From contig CALCBQ010000151.1 in NCBI GenBank assembly GCA_937897215.1, positions 1-12,180 of the forward strand: a stretch of 12,180 nt of DNA. The letters run 5' to 3'. Each line of letters starts with the position of its first letter. The stretch's first letter is position 1. Of this stretch, positions 1-5,714 are shown one piece after another. This stretch comes from an uncultured Clostridia bacterium (GTDB taxonomy: Bacteria > Bacillota > Clostridia > Oscillospirales > Acutalibacteraceae). Below the pieces are notes generated by a model that was not told the DNA's origin, did no database searches, and worked only from the letters and a program-made list of their open reading frames with translations. The position numbers and the translations under genes are program-made.

Positions 1-16
1 AAGCGACTGAGGGGGG
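1..16. repeat. Truncated edge of a CTCCCTC-type palindromic repeat
   Basis: The first 16 bases read AAGCGACTGAGGGGGG. They match, with one base missing and G replacing A near the end, the stretch AAGCGGACTGAGGGA at 4585-4599 inside the full intergenic repeat. The rest of this copy would lie left of the window. It sits 3' of the leftward PHP gene. The match is short, so the assignment rests on the similar placement of the other two copies. Confidence 0.5.
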
Positions 17-17
17 A

Positions 18-49
18 AATTACGAATTCCGAATTACGCATTACGAATT
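18..49. repeat. AATTACG-unit short repeat (left copy)
   Basis: This AT-rich stretch is built from repeated AATTACG/ATTACGAATT units. Positions 32-49 read AATTACGCATTACGAATT, the exact reverse complement of 12038-12055 at the other end of the window. An additional unit (AATTACGAATT) lies at 18-28. No gene or rho-independent terminator is visible here. It looks like a small dispersed intergenic repeat in the 3' flank of the leftward operon. Confidence 0.6.
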
Positions 50-56
50 GAGTTCT

Positions 57-70
57 ACAAACTATAATTT
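57..70 (-). repeat. 14-base repeat AAATTATAGTTTGT (left copy)
   Basis: On the minus strand this reads AAATTATAGTTTGT. The identical 14-mer occurs on the plus strand at 12111-12124. In both places it lies 3' of the last gene of a transcription unit and close to the other repeat modules, so it is probably part of a composite dispersed element. The sequence is AT-rich, so a chance match cannot be fully excluded. Confidence 0.5.
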
Positions 71-81
71 GCCGAAATGCC

Positions 82-1356
82 TTATATTTTCTTTGTAATT
101 TTTCCGTAGATTACGCCGAGCTTCTTTGAGTAGAACTTGCGTTTCTTTTTCTGTTCTTCGGTCATATTTTCTTGAAGAATAGGCTTTTTAAGGGATTCCA
201 TATTACCGTCATCAAGAATAAATGCCTGAGTTAAGCAAATACCACCCTTGCCTTTAAGCTGTGCACGTACATAACAACTGATTTTGTCAGAATAGTCTGC
301 AAGATTGATTGTAGTTGTGATTTCGCCGTCAGCGTCAATAGTTTCTGTTTTGATTGTTTTACCATCTGCAATCCAATCAATTTCTTTGCAGTTGATACCT
401 GTAAGTGTGATTGTATCGTTTTCATTATCAACTGCAATTTTTGTAACGCGTGGGCAAATGCCTTCGCCTTTGAAATCTTCGCCTAATTCGTTTTTAGCAT
501 ATCGTGCAATTGAGAAAAATGTACCTGTTTCCATAGCGTTACGGAGAGTCTGGAGTGAATATTCAGGAAGAATGAAATCCATAAATGCTGTGTCAATCTG
601 GTCAACCTGATGTGCATCGCTGTTTGAAAATCCGAAAACCTTGCGGCCATAAGGTGTAAGAAGTTTTAAAAGCTCATCCCACAAAATTCTATCGCTACGG
701 TTAGGAATATCATACATATTAAGAACTTCCATACCCATACAAGATGGGAATTTCATTAAAAGATTTGCAAAGAATGCAACATTTTTAGGGTCTTTTGCGC
801 AATCGGGATTTTTCTTTGCCTGCAACAAGTCTGTTGGGTGATTGATATGAGAAATACCACCACTTTTTTCAATAAGGGCCATTGGGATTTCGTAGTCGAA
901 TTCAAGACCCTGAACACCCTCGTAAGCGTTATCTGTGAAATAACCGTTTACATGGTTTTTCATAACTGTAAACATATTACACTCGATAGCGTTTGGCACA
1001 TCCTCAAGTCCGCGAGTTTTTGTTCTTGTGTTCTTTTCTGTTTTATATGTACCTGCTTTAATACCTTTGTATTGTTCTTCGGTTAAATAACTGCGTTTAC
1101 CGTGCCACAAATACTGAAAATTAAAAAATGGAATATGCGTAGGCTTTTCATTCCAGTATTTGCCTAAAATTCCGTGCTCTGCAAAGGCAACAATGTCAAA
1201 ATCATTGTCATAAAAGCCCATAATCATATCGGTCATGGTGTCATTGGCATCGCTGTAGGTTGAGTGTGTATGCAAATTTGTTTTGTAGTGATGTTCCATA
1301 TTACCGAGCAAATCAGTTACACTTTCATAAGGGTTTGTAATTTTATATTTTGCCAT
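82..1356 (-). CDS. PHP-domain metal-dependent phosphoesterase
   Basis: This 424-residue cytoplasmic protein carries the PHP (polymerase and histidinol phosphatase) fold, a metal-dependent phosphoester hydrolase. The N-terminal motif NLHTHSTYSD (27-36) supplies H29, H31 and D36. Further likely metal ligands are E60-H61, the HINHP motif (H170, H173), E210 and NSDAH (D247, H249), which together form a complete multinuclear metal site. Residues from about 300 to 385 look like a beta-rich accessory domain. The C-terminus is very lysine-rich (KKKRKFYSKK region). No signal peptide is evident. The ATG is preceded by GAGGT seven bases upstream, and that site overlaps the stop of the preceding dehydrogenase gene 10 bases away, so the two are surely co-transcribed. 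The substrate is unknown; stand-alone PHP proteins include nucleotide, oligonucleotide and histidinol-phosphate phosphatases. The family call is firm, the precise function is not. Confidence 0.88.
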   Translation of the reverse strand: MAKYKITNPYESVTDLLGNMEHHYKTNLHTHSTYSDANDTMTDMIMGFYDNDFDIVAFAEHGILGKYWNEKPTHIPFFNFQYLWHGKRSYLTEEQYKGIKAGTYKTEKNTRTKTRGLEDVPNAIECNMFTVMKNHVNGYFTDNAYEGVQGLEFDYEIPMALIEKSGGISHINHPTDLLQAKKNPDCAKDPKNVAFFANLLMKFPSCMGMEVLNMYDIPNRSDRILWDELLKLLTPYGRKVFGFSNSDAHQVDQIDTAFMDFILPEYSLQTLRNAMETGTFFSIARYAKNELGEDFKGEGICPRVTKIAVDNENDTITLTGINCKEIDWIADGKTIKTETIDADGEITTTINLADYSDKISCYVRAQLKGKGGICLTQAFILDDGNMESLKKPILQENMTEEQKKKRKFYSKKLGVIYGKITKKI

Positions 1357-1366
1357 TTTTATTACC

Positions 1367-2326
1367 TCACTTGTTTACTACATTCTGCGGATTTCCGTTA
1401 AGATATGCAGTAACATTTTCTTTAAGAATATTCATAAGTCGCTCTCTTGTTTCAAATCCTGCCCACGCAATATGTGGAGTTATGAAACAATTTTTTGCAG
1501 AGAGTAAAGGATTATCTGATTTTGGTGGCTCAACCGTAAGCACATCAAGACCGGCACCACGAAGCTTACCGTTATTTAAGGCATCTGCTAAATCTTTATC
1601 ATTTACAACAGGTCCACGACTAGTGTTTATAATGATTGCACCGTCTTTACATTTGTCAATAAAATCGTTGTTTACAAGGCCTGTTGTTTTTTCTGTAAGT
1701 GGACAATGGAATGAGATAATATCACTCTGTGTTGCGAGAGTTTCCATATCAACCCACTTGAAATTCTTTCGATGACTCTGGTCGGTTTCGTGGCCTGAAA
1801 CGGCAATTACATTCATTTTGAAGGCTTCTGCAATATCGGCAACCGCCTGACCAATCTGACCGAATCCCACAATGCCCAATGTTTTGCCACACAATTCGGT
1901 AAGTGGTGTCTTCCAATAGCAGAAATCAGGGCAAGTACTCCAGTCGCCGCTCTTTACGCTTTCGCTGTGAAGTCCAACTGCGTTTGTGATTTCTAAAATC
2001 AATGAAAAAGTAAGTTGTGCAACCGCGTTTGTTGAGTATGCGGGAATGTTTGAAACGGGAATTCCACGACTCTTCGCATATTCACAATCAACAATGTTAT
2101 AACCTGTTGAGAGCAGGGCAATATATTTAAGGTCAGGTAATTTTTCAAGAGTTTCGGCTGTCAGGGGAGTTTTATTTGTAAGAATGATTTCAGCACCCTT
2201 GCATCTTTCAAGAATTTTATCTTTTGGTGTACGGTGGTGAATTTCACATTCGCCTAATTTTTCAAGCCAGTCCCAAGACAAATCTCCGGGATTCAAAGCG
2301 AAGGAGTCAAGCACTACAATTTTCAA
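1367..2326 (-). CDS. D-2-hydroxyacid dehydrogenase (glycerate dehydrogenase-like)
   Basis: This 319-residue cytoplasmic NAD(P)-dependent oxidoreductase of the D-isomer 2-hydroxyacid dehydrogenase family interconverts 2-oxoacids (such as hydroxypyruvate or glyoxylate) and D-2-hydroxyacids. The Rossmann loop GFGQIG is at 154-159. The catalytic triad is R237 (in NTSRGPVVN), E266 (VEPP) and H285 (TPHIAW). The length is normal for HprA-type enzymes. I chose the TTG at 2324-2326, which gives MKIVVLDSF. The upstream in-frame GTG at 2333-2335 abuts the AAGG ribosome binding site, whereas the TTG lies about 10 bases from it. After the second beta strand the residue is serine (VIAVSGH) rather than the aspartate typical of strict NAD enzymes, so cofactor preference is open. 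It is first gene of the leftward pair with the PHP protein. Glycerate dehydrogenase is the closest guess, but the substrate is not fixed by the sequence. Confidence 0.9.
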   Translation of the reverse strand: MKIVVLDSFALNPGDLSWDWLEKLGECEIHHRTPKDKILERCKGAEIILTNKTPLTAETLEKLPDLKYIALLSTGYNIVDCEYAKSRGIPVSNIPAYSTNAVAQLTFSLILEITNAVGLHSESVKSGDWSTCPDFCYWKTPLTELCGKTLGIVGFGQIGQAVADIAEAFKMNVIAVSGHETDQSHRKNFKWVDMETLATQSDIISFHCPLTEKTTGLVNNDFIDKCKDGAIIINTSRGPVVNDKDLADALNNGKLRGAGLDVLTVEPPKSDNPLLSAKNCFITPHIAWAGFETRERLMNILKENVTAYLNGNPQNVVNK

Positions 2327-2359
2327 AATAATCACGCCTTAGTGTAATTTAATAAAGAT

Positions 2360-2388
2360 ATTTTACCATATATTACTTAATATAACAA
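2360..2388 (-). promoter_or_regulatory. Sigma-A-type promoter of the dehydrogenase/PHP operon
   Basis: On the minus strand, TTGTTA (2383-2388) and TAAAAT (2360-2365) are separated by exactly 17 bases, placing transcription start about 25-30 bases before the TTG start codon at 2326. The fit to the housekeeping consensus is moderate. A 6-base inverted repeat (ATATTA-CT-TAATAT, 2370-2383) lies in the spacer. Confidence 0.5.
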
Positions 2389-2413
2389 CAAAAAATATTG
2401 ACCTTTTGTTATA
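2381..2413. promoter_or_regulatory. 8-base inverted repeat centred between divergent promoters
   Basis: TATAACAA (2381-2388) and its exact complement TTGTTATA (2406-2413) are separated by 17 bases and centred at about 2397. The left arm contains the -35 of the leftward promoter; the right arm lies just downstream of the -35 of the rightward promoter. The geometry would suit a dimeric regulator acting on both units. The AT-rich background makes chance possible. Confidence 0.35.
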
Positions 2414-2426
2414 AATATTATACAAT
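2398..2426 (+). promoter_or_regulatory. Sigma-A-type promoter of the membrane protein/galactokinase unit
   Basis: TTGACC (2398-2403) and TACAAT (2421-2426) have an ideal 17-base spacer. Start of transcription is predicted near 2433, about 40 bases before the chosen ATG at 2475. This also argues against the in-frame TTG at 2439, which would lie almost at the transcript's 5' end. A second TATAAT occurs at 2434-2439 but lacks a well-placed -35. Confidence 0.65.
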
Positions 2427-2442
2427 TATAATGTATAATTGT
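2422..2442. promoter_or_regulatory. Perfect 9+3+9 inverted repeat over the -10 region (candidate operator)
   Basis: ACAATTATA (2422-2430) and TATAATTGT (2434-2442) are perfect complements with a three-base centre (ATG). The repeat covers most of the -10 hexamer and the predicted transcription start of the rightward promoter. Bound protein here would block initiation. The size and AT-rich half sites resemble MarR/OhrR-type operators, but no regulator gene is present in the window, so the binding factor is unknown. Confidence 0.5.
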
Positions 2443-2474
2443 GTGCGCAGAAATCTTACAGAAAGGGGATGCAG

Positions 2475-3221
2475 ATGGAAAAACGAAATCTTGACAGAAA
2501 AGGCGCTATGAATCTTAGTGCAATTGGCTTTTTTGTAGTAGCAATTCTGCTTACAGTAATCACTATGATTATGAGTACTCAGGTTGCCGAAGGTGGCTGG
2601 GCAGAATTTTTATGGGCTTTAGGCAAACTTCAGGATTTTATTCAGTCCCTTGAAAATAACTGGCTTATTGGTCTGGCTATACTTGCGGTTTATGCACTTA
2701 AAGCTATTGCACCTATTCCGTTCCCTTTTATTATGATTATGACAGGTGTTATGTTTGAACCTGCAACTGCACTTATACTTAACATTGTTGGTTTTTCAAT
2801 AACACTTTCAATTGTATATTGGTTTGGCAGACGCTTTGACGAAGGTGTTGCATTACGTAAACTTAAAAAGTATGAAAACGTCAGCGAAATGCTGAAACAC
2901 GCAGGCAAAACAAAGCTTGGTGTACTTTTTCTTATACGGCTTATTCCGTCAGTTCCTATTAATATGGCAAGTCAGTTTTATGGTGGCATTAAATTTCCTT
3001 ACGGTAAATTTATGGTGGCATCAATAGCAGGGTATTTCATTAAACTCTGGACATATTCTGTAATCGGCGGCAATATTGCTCAACCATTTACTTGGCACTT
3101 TATGGCGCCCGTAATAATTCTTTTGATTGTTTCGGGAGTTACAGTTTTAATAACAAATATAGCGTTGGAAAAACGAAAAGGAGAAAATAAAGATGGCACA
3201 ACTGAATGTATTGAAGAATGA
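2475..3221 (+). CDS. TVP38/TMEM64 (DedA/VTT-like) integral membrane protein
   Basis: This 248-residue polytopic inner-membrane protein belongs to the TVP38/TMEM64, SNARE-associated (VTT) family, relatives of the DedA proteins implicated in lipid scrambling/flipping and envelope homeostasis. Hydrophobic segments lie at about 15-33, 63-80, 82-118, 147-172, 178-198 and 209-230. The family core is visible as KAIAPIPFPFIMIMTGVMF (76-94), where a proline-rich stretch and a conserved glycine form the re-entrant region, and as the second half-motif FLIRLIPSVPINMASQFYGG (152-171). The ATG at 2475 is chosen because AAAGGGG ends six bases before it; the ATG at 2469 abuts that site and the TTG at 2439 sits at the predicted transcript start. 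The C-terminal tail is charged and short. Its last 29 bases overlap the galactokinase gene. The exact substrate is unknown. Confidence 0.88.
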   Translation: MEKRNLDRKGAMNLSAIGFFVVAILLTVITMIMSTQVAEGGWAEFLWALGKLQDFIQSLENNWLIGLAILAVYALKAIAPIPFPFIMIMTGVMFEPATALILNIVGFSITLSIVYWFGRRFDEGVALRKLKKYENVSEMLKHAGKTKLGVLFLIRLIPSVPINMASQFYGGIKFPYGKFMVASIAGYFIKLWTYSVIGGNIAQPFTWHFMAPVIILLIVSGVTVLITNIALEKRKGENKDGTTECIEE

Positions 3222-4473
3222 AATCTTAAACGGAGCTTATGACGAAAGACTTAAGCGAGTTTATGTTACAGATGAGGCAGTTAAAGAACAACAGGGCAGA
3301 TATGTTTCTCTTGCAAACGATTTTGCAGAGATTTTTAGTGAGAACCGTGATGTTCGTCTTTTTTCTGCACCCGGCCGAACAGAGGTTGGTGGTAACCACA
3401 CAGACCACAACCACGGTAGAGTTCTTGCTGCAAGTATTAACCTTGATGCTATTGCAGTTGCATCAAAAAATGACGAAAATATTGTTCGCGTAAAATCACG
3501 TGGTTATAATATGGACGTTTGTGATATTACTGACCTTGAAATCAAAGAAGACGAAAAAGGTCATTCGCCAGCACTTGTTCGTGGTATGTGCGCAGGTTTC
3601 CTTAAATACGGTTACAAAATCGGTGGTTTTGACGCAGTAACAATGTCAAGCGTGCTTTCAGGTTCAGGTCTTTCCAGCTCAGCAGCTTATGAAGTGCTTG
3701 TTGGTACAATGCTCAACTACCTTTACAATGATGGTAAGGTTGACCCGATTACAATCGCAAAAATTGCACAGTATGCCGAAAATGTTTATTTTGATAAACC
3801 TTGTGGACTTATGGACCAGATGGCTTGTTCAGTTGGTAGCTTTGTAACAATCGATTTTAATAATCCATCAGAGCCGATTGTTAACGAGGTTAAATATGAT
3901 TTTGCATCTTCAGGTCATTCACTTTGCATTGTTGATACAAAGGGTAGCCATTCAGATTTGACAGACGATTACGCTGCAATCCGTAGTGAAATGGAAGGCG
4001 TTGCAGGAGTTTTCGGCAAAAAAGTTCTTCGCGAGGTTGACGAGGACGAGTTTAAGAAGAATATTCCTATGATTCGCGAAAAAGTTGGCGACAGAGCAGT
4101 TATTCGTGCTATGCACTTCTTTGCAGACAATGACAGAGTATTAAAAGAAGTTGACGCTCTTAAAAACGGCGATTTTGAAACATTTAAGTCTTACATACTT
4201 GAAAGTGGCGACTCATCATACAAGTATAATCAGAATGTATTTTCTGTTAAAAAACCACTTGAGCAACCTGTTTCACTTGCACTTGCCCTTTCAGAAAGCA
4301 TTCTTAAAGGCAAGGGTGCTTGGCGTGTTCACGGTGGCGGATTTGCAGGTACAATTCAGGCGTTTGTTCCAAACGAAACCCTTGCAGATTACAAAAATGC
4401 TATGGAAAGCGTGTTCGGAGATGACTCTTGTTACGTTTTAATTATTCGCCCAGTTGGTGGTACTGAAATTTAA
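3193..4473 (+). CDS. galK: Galactokinase-family GHMP sugar kinase
   Basis: This 426-residue cytoplasmic GHMP-superfamily kinase would phosphorylate galactose, or a related sugar, at C1 with ATP. The galactokinase signature is recognisable as APGRTEVGGNHTDHNHG (59-75). The ATP-binding motif SGSGLSSSAA is at 156-165, the catalytic-Asp region CGLMDQMAC (D208) at 204-212, and GHMP motif 3 HGGGFAGTIQ at 380-389. Compared with the canonical signature GRVNLIGEHTDYNGG, the Glu before the catalytic-loop His is replaced by Asn (N68). In canonical enzymes that Glu contacts the sugar, so substrate preference may differ. The ATG at 3193 has AAGGAG nine bases upstream, inside the preceding membrane-protein gene, which suggests translational coupling. 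No galT or galE is present here. The family is certain; galactose as substrate is probable but unproven. A hairpin-rich repeat follows the stop codon. Confidence 0.88.
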   Translation: MAQLNVLKNEILNGAYDERLKRVYVTDEAVKEQQGRYVSLANDFAEIFSENRDVRLFSAPGRTEVGGNHTDHNHGRVLAASINLDAIAVASKNDENIVRVKSRGYNMDVCDITDLEIKEDEKGHSPALVRGMCAGFLKYGYKIGGFDAVTMSSVLSGSGLSSSAAYEVLVGTMLNYLYNDGKVDPITIAKIAQYAENVYFDKPCGLMDQMACSVGSFVTIDFNNPSEPIVNEVKYDFASSGHSLCIVDTKGSHSDLTDDYAAIRSEMEGVAGVFGKKVLREVDEDEFKKNIPMIREKVGDRAVIRAMHFFADNDRVLKEVDALKNGDFETFKSYILESGDSSYKYNQNVFSVKKPLEQPVSLALALSESILKGKGAWRVHGGGFAGTIQAFVPNETLADYKNAMESVFGDDSCYVLIIRPVGGTEI

Positions 4474-4490
4474 TCTTGTGTGAAAACAAT

Positions 4491-4672
4491 CCGCTCCCTC
4501 TTAGAGGGTGCGGGTGTCCGGTGGACACCTCTGCGAAGCAGAAGCACTGTCTGAGCCGGCAGGCGAGTAATGAGCTGTCTGCGAAGCGGACTGAGGGAGT
4601 TATTAAGCTAACAGAAAAAACTCCCTCCGTCATTTTCTTGCGAAAATGCCACCTCCCTCAATGAGGGAGGGT
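4491..4672. repeat. Hairpin-rich CTCCCTC-type intergenic repeat element
   Basis: The 244-base gap between the galactokinase gene and the first peptidase is mostly this element. It is bounded by CTCCCTC palindromes and packed with hairpins: CCCTC/GAGGG (4496-4508), GGTGTCC/GGACACC (4513-4529), TCTGC-GAA-GCAGA (4530-4542), GTCTGC/GCGGAC (4577-4591, one G-U pair), GAGGGAGT/ACTCCCTC (4593-4627), CATTTTC/GAAAATG (4631-4648) and CCTCCCTC-AAT-GAGGGAGG (4652-4670). Related but diverged pieces occur at 1-16 and 12136-12180. It is more G+C-rich than its surroundings and looks like a non-autonomous dispersed repeat, with no coding signal of its own. The last hairpin, followed by a T-rich stretch, might also end galactokinase transcripts. 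Confidence 0.75.
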
Positions 4673-4717
4673 GATTTCTTTGATTTTCTTAAATCTATAA
4701 AATTAAGGTTGATATAA

Positions 4718-5710
4718 ATGACAACTATTGAACTTTTAGAAAAAATAACTTCCCCTGCCGGTGTTGCAGGGGAAGAAACTGGCTCCTTTGAAGCACTCAA
4801 GGGGCTTTTTTCACTGTATGGAGATGTGTCTTGTGATGATACAGGCAATATTTTCATTCACAGAAACGGTAAAGGTAAACACATTTTACTTGATGCGCAT
4901 CTTGATACTATCGGATTTGTTGTAACCGGTATTACAGATGATGGCTTTGTGCGTCTTACAAAAGTCGGTGGAGTTGATATGCGTACAGTGGAAGGTATGG
5001 AACTTACAATCCACGGTAAAAAAGATATTTACGGCGTTGTTTGTACTGTGCCACCACATCTTGCAAATGGCGAAAGTAAGGTTTCAACTGATGGCACTTG
5101 CGTTGCAGATATAGGAATGACAAAAGAAGACGCAGAAAAAGTTGTTTCTGTTGGCGATAAAGTAAGTTTTCGAGTATCATTTGAAAAGTTAGGCGAAAAC
5201 AGAGTTTCTGCTACTTATATTGATGACCGTGGTGGAATTGCAGTTCTTATTAAAGCCCTTGAATACACAAATACTGAAAATGAGATTACACTTGTTTGTT
5301 CTGCGCAGGAAGAAACAGGTGGCACAGGCGCTACTTGTGCTTCTTTTAATGTGAACGCAGATTTATCACTTTCAGTTGATGTAAGCTTTGCAACAACTCC
5401 TGACAGTAATGCAAAAGAATGCGGCAAAATGAATGGTGGACCAATGATTGGTTATTCGCCGATTTTGTGCCGTGAATATTCAGATTTGCTTGTAGAAATT
5501 GCAAAAGAGAAGAACATTCCATATCAAAAAGAAATTATGAATGGTCGCACCGGCACAAATGCAGACCATATTACTATTTCAAAGGGTGGAGTACCATCTG
5601 CACTTGTTTCACTCCCTCAAAGATATATGCATACACCTGTTGAAACAGTTGATATTCGCGATATTGAAAACTGTGCGAAATTAATTGCAGAGTTTTTAGA
5701 AAGGGTGTGA
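4718..5710 (+). CDS. M42 family metallo-aminopeptidase (first of tandem pair)
   Basis: This 330-residue cytoplasmic M42 (clan MH) peptidase belongs to a family of dinuclear-metal aminopeptidases that assemble into large tetrahedral particles and trim short peptides. Annotation pipelines also call the family 'endoglucanase'. The metal site is complete: H61 and D63 (AHLDTIGF), bridging D169 (IDDRGG), E198/E199 (QEET, general base and ligand), D221 (SVDVSF) and H305 (RYMHTP). The inserted regulatory domain between the HxD and DDRGG motifs contains the typical VPPHL segment (111-115). The start is ATG with a weak AAGG nine bases upstream. It heads a five-gene cluster directly downstream of the hairpin-rich repeat; I see no convincing promoter between the repeat and the start. 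Substrate preference cannot be read from the sequence. Confidence 0.92.
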   Translation: MTTIELLEKITSPAGVAGEETGSFEALKGLFSLYGDVSCDDTGNIFIHRNGKGKHILLDAHLDTIGFVVTGITDDGFVRLTKVGGVDMRTVEGMELTIHGKKDIYGVVCTVPPHLANGESKVSTDGTCVADIGMTKEDAEKVVSVGDKVSFRVSFEKLGENRVSATYIDDRGGIAVLIKALEYTNTENEITLVCSAQEETGGTGATCASFNVNADLSLSVDVSFATTPDSNAKECGKMNGGPMIGYSPILCREYSDLLVEIAKEKNIPYQKEIMNGRTGTNADHITISKGGVPSALVSLPQRYMHTPVETVDIRDIENCAKLIAEFLERV

Positions 5711-5714
5711 GATT

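Noticed and set aside
1..81. Intrinsic terminator for the leftward operon
   Set aside because: No GC-rich hairpin followed by a T-run can be found on the minus strand here; only repeat fragments.
838..1086. Plus-strand open frame opposite the PHP gene
   Set aside because: Antisense shadow of a complete, motif-rich gene; composition and lack of a ribosome binding site argue against coding.
2439..2474. Extended TTG start for the TVP38-like protein
   Set aside because: It lies at the predicted transcription start with no ribosome binding site upstream, and the added residues do not look like family sequence.
4491..4672. CRISPR array
   Set aside because: The repeated CTCCCTC words are palindrome arms at irregular spacing, not direct repeats with equal spacers; no cas genes are present.
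4673..4717. Riboswitch or T-box ahead of the peptidase operon
   Set aside because: The gap after the repeat is only about 45 AT-rich bases with no recognisable conserved core.
4442..4857. Short open frames on both strands over the hairpin-rich repeat between the galactokinase and first peptidase genes
   Set aside because: They lie within or across repeat DNA, lack good ribosome binding sites, and show the GEGG/LFSRK-like composition that comes from translating the repeat itself.
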